This document shows, piece by piece, positions 27,774 to 39,142 of a stretch of 64,000 nt of DNA (positions within the stretch are counted from its first letter, which is position 1; every line of letters begins with the position of its first letter). The DNA is taken from contig NZ_BSEN01000015.1 in the NCBI RefSeq assembly GCF_027921845.1, positions 927,907 through 991,906 of the forward strand. Reading direction: 5' to 3'. The translations under genes and the position numbers were made by a program. Origin of the DNA: Leifsonia poae. GTDB taxonomy: Bacteria > Actinomycetota > Actinomycetes > Actinomycetales > Microbacteriaceae. Below the pieces are notes generated by a model. It was not told where the DNA came from. It saw nothing but the letters and a program-made list of their open reading frames with translations, and made no database searches.

Positions 27774-29711
27774 CTATGCGTCGAGGTGGCGCTCGCTGAG
27801 CTCGTCGGCCGGGAGCGGCCGAGCGATCGGGATGCGGCTGCCGAGCACCTGCGCCACGAGGTCGCGCGCGATCTTCTGCGGCGTCAGGCCGGCCTCTTCG
27901 AGGATCTGCTCGCGGGTGGCGTGATCGATGAACTCGTCGGGAAGGCCGAGCTCGTCCACCGCCGTGTCGATGCCGGCCTCGCGGAGGTCCTGACGCACCC
28001 GGGTGCCGATACCGCCCACCCGGATGCCGTCCTCGATGGTGACGACGATGCGGTGGTCGGCGGCGAGGGACAGGATGCTGCGGGGAACGGGCACCACCCA
28101 GCGCGGGTCGACGACGGTCGCACCGATGCCCTGGGCGGCGAGACGTTCGGCGACGGTGAGTCCGAGGGACGCCATGGGGCCGACCGCGACGATGAGGACG
28201 TCTTTGCGCTCCCCTTCGGCCAGCACGTCGACTCCGTCGTCGGTGCGGCGAACCGCCTCGATGTCGGGGCCGACCGAGCCCTTCGGGAACCGCAGGACCG
28301 TCGGCGCGTCGTCGACGACGACGGCCTCGGCCAGCTCCTCGCGGAAGCGCGCGGCATCCCGCGGTGCCGCGAGCCGGATGTTCGGCACGACCTGCAGGAT
28401 CGCCAGATCCCAGATGCCGTGGTGACTGGGGCCATCCGGGCCGGTGACCCCGGCCCGATCGAGCACGAACGTCACCCCGGCGCGGTGCAGCCCGACATCC
28501 ATCAGCACCTGATCGAAGGCGCGGTTGATGAAGGTGGCGTACACGGCGACGACCGGATGCAGCCCGCCGAAGGCGAGCCCGGCCGCACTCGTCGCCGCGT
28601 GCTGCTCGGCGATGCCGACATCGTGCACGCGCTCGGGGAAGCGCTCCGCGAACTTGTGCAGGCCGGTCGGGCGCAGCATCGCCGCGGTGATCCCCACGAT
28701 CTTCGGGTTCTTTTCGGCCAGCTTCACGATCTCGTCGGCGAACACCGACGTCCATGACGGCTTGCTCGAACTCTCGATGGGCTCGCCGGTCTCGGGATCG
28801 ATCTGTCCGACCGCGTGGAACTGGTCGGCGGCGTCGCGCAGGGCGGGCTCGTAGCCGCGGCCCTTCTGCGTGATGGCGTGCACGATGACCGGCGCGCCGT
28901 AGTTCTTGGCCTGCCGGAGCGCCTCTTCCATCGCCTCGATGTCGTGGCCGTGCACCGGCCCGATGTACTTGATGTCGAGATTGGAGTAGAGGGCTTCGTT
29001 GTTGGAGAAGCGGCTGAGGAAGCCGTGCAGTCCACCGCGCACGCCGCGGTAGAACGAGCGCCCGGGGCCGCCCAGCCGGTCGAACGCCTTGCGGCTGCTC
29101 AGGTACAGACTGCGGTAGCTGCGCCGGGTGCGCACGGTGTTGAGGAAGCGGGCCATGCCGCCGATCGTCGGGGCGTACGAGCGTCCGTTGTCGTTGACGA
29201 CGATGATCAGGCGACGGGTGTTGTCGTCACTGATGTTGTTGAGCGCCTCCCACGTCATGCCGCCGGTGAGCGCGCCGTCGCCGACCATCGCGATGACATG
29301 CCTGTCGTTCTGACCCGTCATGGCGAAGGCGCGCGAAATGCCGTCGGCCCACGAGAGGGAACTCGAGGCGTGGGAGCTCTCGACGATGTCGTGCTCGGAC
29401 TCCGAGCGCTGCGGGTAACCGGCGAGGCCGCCCTTCTGACGCAGCATGCTGAAGTCCTGCCGGCCGGTGAGCAGCTTGTGCACGTACGACTGGTGGCCGG
29501 TGTCGAACACGATCGCGTCCCTGGGCGAGTCGAACACCCGGTGGATGGCGATCGTCGCCTCGACGACGCCGAGGTTCGGGCCCAGGTGACCGCCGGTCTT
29601 CGCCACGTTCGCGACGAGGAACGCCCGGACCTCCGCCGCGAGCTGGACGAGCTGCTCCTCGGAGAGACCGTCGAGATCGCGGGGACCGTGGATGGTCTCG
29701 AGGATGCTCAT
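27774..29711 (-). CDS. dxs: 1-deoxy-D-xylulose-5-phosphate synthase
   Basis: A 645-residue thiamine diphosphate enzyme, the entry step of the MEP isoprenoid pathway (pyruvate plus glyceraldehyde 3-phosphate to DXP). The substrate-binding HQSYVHKLLTGR, the TPP motif GDGALTGGMTWEALNN, the catalytic Glu in VGIAEQHAATSAAGLA and the DRAGVTGPDGPSHHG loop are all present, and the length is normal. The start at 29711 (MSILETIHGP) has a TAGACT element seven bases before it and no ribosome-binding site; the frame is open upstream but runs into the aconitase terminator. Actinobacteria of this group use the MEP pathway. Confidence 0.96.
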   Translation of the reverse strand: MSILETIHGPRDLDGLSEEQLVQLAAEVRAFLVANVAKTGGHLGPNLGVVEATIAIHRVFDSPRDAIVFDTGHQSYVHKLLTGRQDFSMLRQKGGLAGYPQRSESEHDIVESSHASSSLSWADGISRAFAMTGQNDRHVIAMVGDGALTGGMTWEALNNISDDNTRRLIIVVNDNGRSYAPTIGGMARFLNTVRTRRSYRSLYLSSRKAFDRLGGPGRSFYRGVRGGLHGFLSRFSNNEALYSNLDIKYIGPVHGHDIEAMEEALRQAKNYGAPVIVHAITQKGRGYEPALRDAADQFHAVGQIDPETGEPIESSSKPSWTSVFADEIVKLAEKNPKIVGITAAMLRPTGLHKFAERFPERVHDVGIAEQHAATSAAGLAFGGLHPVVAVYATFINRAFDQVLMDVGLHRAGVTFVLDRAGVTGPDGPSHHGIWDLAILQVVPNIRLAAPRDAARFREELAEAVVVDDAPTVLRFPKGSVGPDIEAVRRTDDGVDVLAEGERKDVLIVAVGPMASLGLTVAERLAAQGIGATVVDPRWVVPVPRSILSLAADHRIVVTIEDGIRVGGIGTRVRQDLREAGIDTAVDELGLPDEFIDHATREQILEEAGLTPQKIARDLVAQVLGSRIPIARPLPADELSERHLDA

Positions 29712-29718
29712 GGGTTCG

Positions 29719-29724
29719 AGTCTA
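29719..29724 (-). promoter_or_regulatory. -10 element, leaderless promoter of dxs
   Basis: TAGACT on the minus strand, seven bases before the dxs ATG at 29711. Confidence 0.5.
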
Positions 29725-29741
29725 GGCGCGGACGAATCAGA

Positions 29742-29772
29742 GGTGGCTCGGAAACATCGTTTCCGAGCCACC
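29742..29772 (-). terminator. hairpin terminator after acnA
   Basis: Perfect 14-base arms (GGTGGCTCGGAAAC and its complement) with a three-base loop, 18 bases past the aconitase stop codon and upstream of dxs. Confidence 0.8.
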
Positions 29773-29789
29773 CCTTGACAGACCGAGCG

Positions 29790-32603
<2,814 letters not shown>

Positions 32604-32677
32604 TGTGCCCTCTCCTTCATTGGCAGGCCTGGTAACGCAAGCCCTCTGTCAATCTTGGTTGTGCGTCGAACTGTGTT

Positions 32678-32696
32678 TCCAGCAAGGCAAGCCTAA
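32678..32696 (-). promoter_or_regulatory. weak DtxR/IdeR-like box upstream of acnA
   Basis: On the minus strand TTAGGCTTGCCTTGCTGGA matches the first two thirds of the TWAGGTWAGSCTWACCTWA consensus, but the second half is poor. Iron control of aconitase is biologically sensible; this site alone is weak evidence. Confidence 0.2.
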
Positions 32697-32714
32697 GTCG
32701 TCCGGCTGAAAATA

Positions 32715-32732
32715 TATCTTGACGTCAAGATA
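32715..32732. promoter_or_regulatory. 18-base perfect palindrome upstream of acnA
   Basis: TATCTTGACGTCAAGATA is a perfect 18-base palindrome about 112-129 bases before the acnA start and 14 bases past the end of the P-type ATPase gene. Its form suits a dimeric MarR- or GntR-type regulator; the protein is not identified. Confidence 0.6.
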
Positions 32733-32745
32733 AATCTACCACGCG

Positions 32746-35121
32746 TCATTCCCGATCGAAGACCAGCCCGCGGCGCTTCGCGAACCGGTAGAACAGCTCG
32801 ATCCCGGCGGCGCCGACGGCGCCCACCACGATCCCCCACAGCAGCGCCAGGTCGAGCGACACGTGCATCTCGAAGAACTTCGCGGTGAACGGGATGACGC
32901 ACACCAGCACCATCGCCGCCGCCACCGCGCCGAGCAGCCCCCACCGTGCCGGACTGAGCGGCCGGGTCAGCACGCAGAGGATCCAGAGCGAGACGCAGAA
33001 GAGGGCGATGGTCGTCACGCTGCGCGCCTCGTGCAGCGGGATCGACCGGTACAGCGGCACATACGCCACGACGCAGGTCAGTCCGGCGATCACGCCGGTC
33101 GGGATCGAGTACCGCAGGATCCGGCCGAGCACGCCCGCGCGGTAGATGCGCCGGTTCGGCGCCAGAGCCAGGAAGAACGACGGGATGCCGATCGCCAGGG
33201 TCGACACCAGCGTGAGCTGCCGCGGCAGGAAGGGGAACGGCCACAGCGCCACCGCACTGACGAGCGCGAGCAGGATGCCGTAGACGGTCTTGGCGAGGAA
33301 GATGTTCGAGACCCGCTCTACGTTGGCGATCACCCGGCGCCCGAATGACAGCACATCGGGCAGACGGTCGAAGCGGCTGTCGAGCAGCACGAGACGAGAC
33401 ACGGCCTTGGTCGCCGCTGTCGCATTGCCCATCGCGATGCCGAGGCTGGCATCCTTGATCGCCATCGCGTCGTTGACACCGTCACCGGTCATCGCGACCG
33501 TGCGTCCCTGCTCGCGGAGCAGCCCCACGGCAGCACGCTTCTGCTCGGGGCTGACCCGCCCGAAGACGTCGGAGGTGGCCAGGGCGGCGGCGAGCGCCTC
33601 ATCGTCCGCGAGCACCGAGGCGTCGACGACCTCCCCCGAGAGCCCGAGCCCGCCGGCGATCGCCGCAACCGTCGCCGGGTTGTCCCCCGACATCACGATC
33701 ACGCGCACGGATTGCTCGGCGAAGTAGCCGAGCGTGGCGGCCGCCTCCGGCCGCACCGTCTCGCTGAGCACCAGCAGCGCGGCCGGCTCCACCGCGAGCC
33801 CGGCAATCGGCGCGTGCGAGCCCGCCGGGAGCGCGTCCAGTGCACGCACCAGCGCGAGCGTCCGCTGCCCGGTCGCCGCGACCGTCATGGCCGCAGCCAG
33901 CTCATCCGGATGATCGGCCAGCACGCGCTCCGGGGCACCGAGGATCCACGACTGGGAGTCGCCGTCCACCGTGATCACCACCGCGCTGTACTTGGTCGCC
34001 GAGCTGAACGGCACGCGCCGGTGCACCCGGAAGCGCTCGGAGCGGAAATGGCTCGACAGGATGCCGGCGGTCGCGTTTCCCGCGTCGTCGCTGCCGAACG
34101 CGGCGAGCGCCACCCCGACCTCGTCGTCGCCGATCGCATCGCCGAGCAGCTCGGTGCGGTCGAAGCCGAGCTCGCCGGTCGTGAGCGTGCCGGTTTTGTC
34201 GAGGCAAAGCACGTCGACGCGGGCCAGCACCTCGACCGCGGCCAGCTCCTGCACGAGCACCTTGCGCGCCGCGAGCTGGATCGCGGCGACTCCGAACGCG
34301 AGGCTGGTGAGCAGCACCAGCCCCTCCGGGATCATCCCGACCACGGCCGCGACCGCGTCGAGCAGTGCGCGCCGCCAGCGGGCGTCGACGAACAGGGTGT
34401 TCCAGCCGCCGTAGGTGAGCACCCGTCCGATCAGCGTGATCAGGATGACCGGGCCGAGGATCCACGACAGATAGACCAGGATGCGGTTCGTCGCGTCCCG
34501 CAGTTCCGAGTGCACGAGCGTGCGCTTGCGGATCTCGCTGGTCAGCTTGCTCGCGTACGAGTCGGCGCCGACCGCCGTGACCACGGCGAAGCCGGTTCCG
34601 CTGGTGACATGCGAGCCGGAGAGGAGCACCGCGCCGTCGTCCTTGAAGACCGGGTCGGACTCCCCGGTCAGCATCGACTCGTCGAGAGCGAGACCCGTGC
34701 TCTCGACCACTCGGGCGTCGGCCGGCACCTGATCACCGGCGCGCAGCACCAGCAGGTCGTCGAGCACGACACCTTCGAGTGCCACGGAGACGACCTGCCC
34801 GTTGCGCCGCACCCGGCTCTCCGGGGCGGCGAGCAGCGCTGCCCGGTCGAGCACGATCTTCGCGCGCACCTCCTGCACGATGCCGATCAGTGCGTTCACG
34901 ACGACGACGCCGTAGAAGAAGCCGTCGCGCAGGTCGCCGAGCACGAGCACGGCGATGAAGCACACCGTGAGGATGCCGTTGAACAGCGTGAAGATGTTCT
35001 CGCGGAGGATGTCCGCCATCGACCGCGAGGTCGGTTGGTGCTGGGTGTTACCGCGACCGTCCGACAGACGTTCGACGACCTCCGCGCTGGTCAGCCCCTC
35101 CCTGGTTCGCGCGTCCAGCAT
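32746..35121 (-). CDS. ctpE: P-type cation-transporting ATPase, CtpE-like
   Basis: A 791-residue P-type ATPase. It has the actuator LTGESDPV, the membrane motif GMIPEGLVLLTS, the phosphorylated aspartate in CLDKTGTLT, and the hinge TGDGVNDAMAIKDA. The N-terminus (GLTSAEVVERLSDGRGN) and the lack of metal-binding domains match mycobacterial CtpE, reported to be a calcium-uptake ATPase; assignment to CtpE is from sequence pattern, and the ion is inferred. About ten membrane helices are visible. It starts three bases after the DUF3159 gene and is the last member of the dut operon. Confidence 0.85.
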   Translation of the reverse strand: MLDARTREGLTSAEVVERLSDGRGNTQHQPTSRSMADILRENIFTLFNGILTVCFIAVLVLGDLRDGFFYGVVVVNALIGIVQEVRAKIVLDRAALLAAPESRVRRNGQVVSVALEGVVLDDLLVLRAGDQVPADARVVESTGLALDESMLTGESDPVFKDDGAVLLSGSHVTSGTGFAVVTAVGADSYASKLTSEIRKRTLVHSELRDATNRILVYLSWILGPVILITLIGRVLTYGGWNTLFVDARWRRALLDAVAAVVGMIPEGLVLLTSLAFGVAAIQLAARKVLVQELAAVEVLARVDVLCLDKTGTLTTGELGFDRTELLGDAIGDDEVGVALAAFGSDDAGNATAGILSSHFRSERFRVHRRVPFSSATKYSAVVITVDGDSQSWILGAPERVLADHPDELAAAMTVAATGQRTLALVRALDALPAGSHAPIAGLAVEPAALLVLSETVRPEAAATLGYFAEQSVRVIVMSGDNPATVAAIAGGLGLSGEVVDASVLADDEALAAALATSDVFGRVSPEQKRAAVGLLREQGRTVAMTGDGVNDAMAIKDASLGIAMGNATAATKAVSRLVLLDSRFDRLPDVLSFGRRVIANVERVSNIFLAKTVYGILLALVSAVALWPFPFLPRQLTLVSTLAIGIPSFFLALAPNRRIYRAGVLGRILRYSIPTGVIAGLTCVVAYVPLYRSIPLHEARSVTTIALFCVSLWILCVLTRPLSPARWGLLGAVAAAMVLVCVIPFTAKFFEMHVSLDLALLWGIVVGAVGAAGIELFYRFAKRRGLVFDRE

Positions 35122-35124
35122 GGC

Positions 35125-35886
35125 CTACCCCTCGGCCGGCTTCTTCGTGCCGGTGCCCGCGAACTGCCCGCGCACCACGAACCAGGTGATGAGCAGGAGC
35201 GGGGCATACAGAGGGACGCCCATGAGGAGCTTGGTGAGGGCGAGCGCGCTGGTCGCGGCGTCGGTGTGCGCAAGATAAAGAGGTACCTGCACCACAAGCC
35301 TCGCGGCGAACAGCAGGAACCAGAGGAACGTGAGCGCCTGCATCACCCGGTAGGTGTTCTTGCGCGAGCGCCACGCCAGGCCGTCGCCCATGAGGTAGCC
35401 GGCGGCGAGACCGATGAGCGGCCAACCCACCAGGATCGAGATCAGGAGAGCGGCGCCGTAGGCGGCGTTCGTCCAGATGCCCAGGATGAAATTGTCTTCG
35501 CCACGTCCGGTGATCAGGGCGAGGATGGCCGAGATCCCGACGCCGAGCAGACCGGCGATCGCCTGGGTCACCGGCGTCTTGCCGATCAGCCGTACGGCGG
35601 TGAAGATGATCGCGACCAGCACCGAGCAGCCGATGGAGAGCGGCACGTTCTGCGTGAAGGTGAAGAGGATCAGGAAGACCAGGCCGGGCAGGATGGTCTC
35701 CGCCAGCCCGCGGAAGCCGCCGAGCGCGCCGAGGAGAGCCGCGCCGGTCGAGTTCTCGCCGTCGGCGAGCTGTCCGAGACCAGACTTCTGCGCTGCCCGG
35801 GCGAGCGACTCCCCGATGGCCGACGGGACGGCGTCGCGGGCGGCGTCGTCCTCGTGTCCCGGGTCCTCCGGGGAACGATCGGTCAT
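35125..35886 (-). CDS. DUF3159 family membrane protein
   Basis: A 253-residue integral membrane protein with about six helices, preceded by an acidic cytoplasmic N-terminus (residues 1-45). The characteristic segments GALGGFRGLAETILPGLVFLILF, AIIFTAVRLIGKTPVTQAIAGLLGVGISA and GRGEDNFILGIWTNAAYG place it in DUF3159, an actinobacterial family usually found next to dut and DUF3710 genes, as here. Function unknown. The start is nine bases after the DUF3710 stop codon, consistent with co-transcription. Confidence 0.88.
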   Translation of the reverse strand: MTDRSPEDPGHEDDAARDAVPSAIGESLARAAQKSGLGQLADGENSTGAALLGALGGFRGLAETILPGLVFLILFTFTQNVPLSIGCSVLVAIIFTAVRLIGKTPVTQAIAGLLGVGISAILALITGRGEDNFILGIWTNAAYGAALLISILVGWPLIGLAAGYLMGDGLAWRSRKNTYRVMQALTFLWFLLFAARLVVQVPLYLAHTDAATSALALTKLLMGVPLYAPLLLITWFVVRGQFAGTGTKKPAEG

Positions 35887-35895
35887 GGAACCCGC

Positions 35896-36522
35896 CTAGA
35901 GGGACGTGTAGTCATCGGGGCCGGTCGACGGCGCGGTGGGCATCCGGAGCGGGATGAGGTCGCGCGGCGGCATCGGCGACGAGCCGCGCACCACGACGAT
36001 GCTGCGGAACAGGTCTTCTACGAGGGCGGCGGCATCCGGCTTGATCGCGGCGTCTCCCGCGATGACACCGCGGAGGAACCAGCGCGGGCCGTCGACGCCG
36101 ACGAAGCGCGCGACGCGGGTCTCGCCGGGTGCGCCCTGCGGTGCCGCGACAGGGATCTCGGCGACGAGTTCCGGACCGAACACGCCCTCGCGCTCGGTCG
36201 TGCGCCCGCCCTGGCGGTTGACCTGATCGGTGATCTGCTCGCGGATCTCGTGCCACAGCCCACTCGAACGCGGAGCGGCGAACGGCTGCACCTGCAGGGT
36301 CGAGTTGGCGTAGTCCAGCCCGACGGCGACGACGCGCTGCGTCTCCTCCTCGACCTCGAGCCGGAGGTGCAGACCTTCGCGCGGGAGGATCTTCACGCCG
36401 CCGAGGTCGACGTACGGACGCACCGGATTGGCTTCGCTCTCGTCGAGCGGTCCCTCGGTCTCGCGGTCCTCCGGCGCCGACTTCTCCCAGATCTCGGGAT
36501 CGGTGCTAGACGTATCGCTCAC
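35896..36522 (-). CDS. DUF3710 domain-containing protein
   Basis: A 208-residue cytoplasmic protein of DUF3710, with the family patterns RPYVDLGGVKILPREGLHLRLEVEE, LQVQPFAAPRSSGLWHEIREQI and RFVGVDGPRWFLRGVIAG. It is acidic at both ends and has no membrane segment. Function is unknown, although its constant linkage with dut suggests a housekeeping role. The start at GTG 36522 overlaps the dut stop codon (GTGA) and has AGGAG upstream; the much longer open frame toward 36897 would run antiparallel to nothing but over the dut gene in another frame and is rejected. Confidence 0.88.
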   Translation of the reverse strand: MSDTSSTDPEIWEKSAPEDRETEGPLDESEANPVRPYVDLGGVKILPREGLHLRLEVEEETQRVVAVGLDYANSTLQVQPFAAPRSSGLWHEIREQITDQVNRQGGRTTEREGVFGPELVAEIPVAAPQGAPGETRVARFVGVDGPRWFLRGVIAGDAAIKPDAAALVEDLFRSIVVVRGSSPMPPRDLIPLRMPTAPSTGPDDYTSL

Positions 36523-36977
36523 GCGTGTTCTCCTGACTGCGTCACTGTGTATCCGGTCGAGCCGAAGCCTGCGGCTCCTCGGGTGCTCTCCGGAAGGCTC
36601 TCGACGGGCACGAACCGGGCCCGGGTGACCGGCATCACGATCAGCTGCGCGATCCGGTCGCCGACGGCGATATCGTACGGCATCGAGCTGTCGGTGTTCA
36701 GAACGGTCACGCGGATCTCTCCGCGGTAGCCGGCGTCGACGGTGCCCGGCGAATTCACGATCGTGATGCCGTGCTTGGCGGCGAGGCCGCTGCGCGGGAC
36801 CACGAAGGCCGCGTAGCCGTCGGGCAGCGCGACCGAGACGCCCGTCGGCACGGTGTGGCGCTGCCCGGGAGCGAGCGTCACGGGCTCGGCGGCGCACAGA
36901 TCGGCGCCGGCATCGCCCAGGTGGGCGTAGGCGGGGAGCACGTCGGCGACGATCGGAACGTCAACGGTATCGGTCAC
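36519..36977 (-). CDS. dut: dUTP diphosphatase
   Basis: A 152-residue trimeric dUTPase that hydrolyses dUTP to dUMP. All five family motifs are visible: DAGADLCA (1), VVPRSGLAAKHGI (2), GTVDAGYRGEI (3), GDRIAQLIVMPV (4) and the P-loop-like RGAAGFGSTG (5). It starts at GTG, with a TACCCT -10 element six bases upstream and no ribosome-binding site, so it is probably translated from a leaderless mRNA. It heads a four-gene operon with DUF3710, DUF3159 and the CtpE-like ATPase, and diverges from the DUF3093 gene. Confidence 0.96.
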   Translation of the reverse strand: MTDTVDVPIVADVLPAYAHLGDAGADLCAAEPVTLAPGQRHTVPTGVSVALPDGYAAFVVPRSGLAAKHGITIVNSPGTVDAGYRGEIRVTVLNTDSSMPYDIAVGDRIAQLIVMPVTRARFVPVESLPESTRGAAGFGSTGYTVTQSGEHA

Positions 36978-36983
36978 GTGTCG

Positions 36984-36989
36984 AGGGTA
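36984..36989 (-). promoter_or_regulatory. -10 element, leaderless promoter of the dut operon
   Basis: TACCCT on the minus strand, six bases before the GTG at 36977. Confidence 0.5.
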
Positions 36990-37015
36990 GTGCAGAAGTC
37001 TGATCGAATAGAGCC

Positions 37016-37465
37016 ATGGACCTGTACCGCGAGCGCCTCTACGCTGCCCCCTGGCTCTTCATCTCGAGCGCCCTCGTCATCCCGATCACGATCCTGATCC
37101 TCGCGCCGATCGACCTGGCGGTCGGCATCGTCGTCTCGATCATCTTCTACGCCGCGATCGTGGCGGCGTTCATCCTGTCGGCGCCGACCATCCGGGTCAC
37201 GGCGACCGAGCTGTTCGCGGGCCGGGCGCGCATCCCGCTGTCGCTGATCGGACAACCGGCCGGCTACACGGGCGAGGAGGCGAGCCTCCAGCGCGGGCAG
37301 CGCCTCGATGCGCGTGCGTGGCTGCTGATGCGCGGCTTCATCTCCGGGGTCGTCACCGTCCCCGTGCTCGACCCGGACGACCCTGCGCCGTACTGGCTCC
37401 TCTCAACAAGAAACCCGGACCAGTTGGTCCGGGTTCTCGATGAGGCTCGCCTCGCGTCAAGCTGA
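37016..37465 (+). CDS. DUF3093 family membrane protein
   Basis: A 149-residue actinobacterial protein with two N-terminal membrane helices (PWLFISSALVIPITILILAPI and VGIVVSIIFYAAIVAAFIL) and a cytoplasmic beta-rich domain. The opening YRERLYAAPW, the segment ITVTATELFAGRARIPLSLIG (here beginning IRVTA) and the C-terminal PAPYWLLSTRNPDQLVRVL are the DUF3093 pattern. Function unknown. It diverges from dut, a conserved arrangement. No good ribosome-binding site is visible, and the 38-base gap implies a very short leader. Confidence 0.88.
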   Translation: MDLYRERLYAAPWLFISSALVIPITILILAPIDLAVGIVVSIIFYAAIVAAFILSAPTIRVTATELFAGRARIPLSLIGQPAGYTGEEASLQRGQRLDARAWLLMRGFISGVVTVPVLDPDDPAPYWLLSTRNPDQLVRVLDEARLASS

Positions 37466-37471
37466 CCGCCC

Positions 37472-37765
37472 TTAGGCTGCGCACTCCACGCAGATCGGTC
37501 CGAGCTTCGTCTCGTGATCGATCTGCGAGCGGTGCTTCACCAGGAAGCAGTTCACACAGGTGAACTCGTCCGCCTGGGGCGGCAGCACGACGACGTCGAG
37601 GTCGAGGTCCGACAGGTCGGCACCGGGGAGCTCGTAACCACCCGGGTTGTCGGCGTCTTCGACGTCGACGACCCCGGACATCTTGTCCGGCACTCGCTCC
37701 TTGAGGGCCTCGATCGACTCTGAGTCGTCTTCGGTCTTCCGCGGTGCGTCGTAATCCGTTGCCAT
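37472..37765 (-). CDS. DUF4193 family protein (zinc-ribbon-like)
   Basis: A 97-residue protein of DUF4193, starting MATDYDAPRKTEDD, with an acidic middle (EDADNPGGYELPGADLSDLDLDVVVLPPQ) and two cysteine pairs, CVNC and CVEC, near the C-terminus that probably bind zinc. The family is confined to actinobacteria and its function is unknown; the acidic body and zinc ribbon suggest a nucleic-acid or RNA-polymerase-associated factor, which is speculation. The start at 37765 fits the family; upstream in-frame ATGs at 37828 and between would add residues not seen in homologues. Confidence 0.88.
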   Translation of the reverse strand: MATDYDAPRKTEDDSESIEALKERVPDKMSGVVDVEDADNPGGYELPGADLSDLDLDVVVLPPQADEFTCVNCFLVKHRSQIDHETKLGPICVECAA

Positions 37766-37971
37766 GCCCATCCACTTCTTATACATAACGGCCGATTCTT
37801 CGCAATCGGCGGCGATAGTTTGCATCAATCCCAGGGGAATAGCAAACCACTCAAAAAGCTCCCAGGGATTGCTCGGTTTTCAACTTCCGGCACGCCCGCG
37901 TTATTCCCTGGAAACCCGCTCCACGCGTGGCATTCTTGGGCCGTACGCCAATAGCTGGGAAGGCATCCACC

Positions 37972-39141
37972 ATGCAGGATCTGAAGGTCATCGGAGTCGA
38001 AGACGGAGCGCTCGTCGCCGTCGGCGATGACGGTGAACGTTTCCGCATCGCCATCGACGAAGCACTCCACTCGAAGGTGCGCCAGTTCAGGCAGGAAGCG
38101 TCCGCCGCGTCACCCAAACTCTCGCCGCGCGAAGTGCAGGCGCACATCCGCTCCGGCATGTCCGCAGAAGACGTGGCCACGGTCACGGGCGCGCCGCTGG
38201 AGTACATCCAGCGGTTCGAAGGTCCCATCGTCGCCGAGCGCGAGCACATCGTCGCCAGCGCCCTGAGCGTGCCCGTGCACACCACGGTCGATGTCGACCC
38301 GCTGGGCGAGGGCAACACCTTCGGCGCGGTCATCCGCGACCGCCTGGCCTCCCTCGGCGTCACCGGTGAGCGCTGGGCGAGCTGGAAGGACTCCGAGGCG
38401 GGCTGGATCCTCAAGCTCGAGTTCACGGCCGACCAGATCGACCACGATGCGCGCTGGAGCTACGATGCGCGCAAGCACGCACTCTCCCCGCTCAACTCGG
38501 AGGCCACGACGCTGTCGCAGGCCGGAGAGCTGAAGGGCGCACTCATCCCCCGGCTGCGGGCCGTGATGCCGCACGACTCCGAACCCGATGAATCGCGGTT
38601 CGACAGCGGCGCGTTCACGTTCCCCGAACCGCCGAGCGACCTGATCGGTCCCGACACGGCCCCGTTCCTCGAGCCGCTGGTCTATGGTCGCACGCTGACC
38701 TCCGCCAACAACTCGATCTCGGTGTCCGCGATCAAGCGGGCCGACGACGAGACGCCGCGCGACCTGCACCAGACCGCCGACCTGCTCGAGGCGCTCCGGC
38801 GCCGTCGCGGAGAGCGCGAGGCCGCCACCTACGAAGAGCGCACCGAACCGTCCGTCGAGCTGGCGGACGCGCCCGTCGAGGCACCCGTGCCCGTGCGCGT
38901 GATCGACGAGCCGTTCGACATCTTCGAACCGCTGCGCGAGGACTCGCCGGAGGGCACGCCCCCGAACGCTCCCGTCTCGTCGGCGGCGTCGGCTCCGTCG
39001 TCGGTGATCTCGTCGTCGTCTTCGTCGTCTTCGTCAGGCGCCACCGGGCCGCAGCCGCGGGCCGGCAAGAAGGGCCGCGCGTCGATGCCGAGCTGGGACG
39101 AGATCGTCTTCGGCGCGCGCACCGACGACGACCTGGCCTGA
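37972..39141 (+). CDS. sepH: cell division regulator SepH (DUF3071)
   Basis: A 389-residue protein with an N-terminal DUF3071 domain (MQDLKVIGVEDGALVAVGDDGERFRIAID) including the helix-turn-helix-like segment SPREVQAHIRSGMSAEDVATVTGAPLEYIQRFEGP. SepH was described in Streptomyces as a conserved actinobacterial division protein that binds FtsZ and stimulates filament assembly. The middle region is variable; the C-terminus has a Ser-rich linker with a run of about ten serines (around 39000-39040) and a basic patch, then a conserved-looking PSWDEIVFGAR end. The start has GGAAGG upstream. Confidence 0.9.
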   Translation: MQDLKVIGVEDGALVAVGDDGERFRIAIDEALHSKVRQFRQEASAASPKLSPREVQAHIRSGMSAEDVATVTGAPLEYIQRFEGPIVAEREHIVASALSVPVHTTVDVDPLGEGNTFGAVIRDRLASLGVTGERWASWKDSEAGWILKLEFTADQIDHDARWSYDARKHALSPLNSEATTLSQAGELKGALIPRLRAVMPHDSEPDESRFDSGAFTFPEPPSDLIGPDTAPFLEPLVYGRTLTSANNSISVSAIKRADDETPRDLHQTADLLEALRRRRGEREAATYEERTEPSVELADAPVEAPVPVRVIDEPFDIFEPLREDSPEGTPPNAPVSSAASAPSSVISSSSSSSSSGATGPQPRAGKKGRASMPSWDEIVFGARTDDDLA

Positions 39142-39142
39142 G

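Noticed and set aside
33712..36729. Long open frame (about 1005 codons) antisense to the P-type ATPase and dut operon
   Set aside because: Same artefact of high third-position GC; no family motif and it spans several real genes.
37412..37435. Ten-base stem hairpin (AACCCGGACC/GGTCCGGGTT) near the end of the DUF3093 gene
   Set aside because: It lies within coding sequence 30 bases before the stop and has no T-run. It could aid termination, but I cannot separate it from codon usage.
38990..39042. Serine-codon run in sepH resembling a simple-sequence contingency repeat
   Set aside because: It is an in-frame linker of mixed TCG/TCC/TCT codons, not a pure tandem repeat, and variable Ser linkers are normal here.
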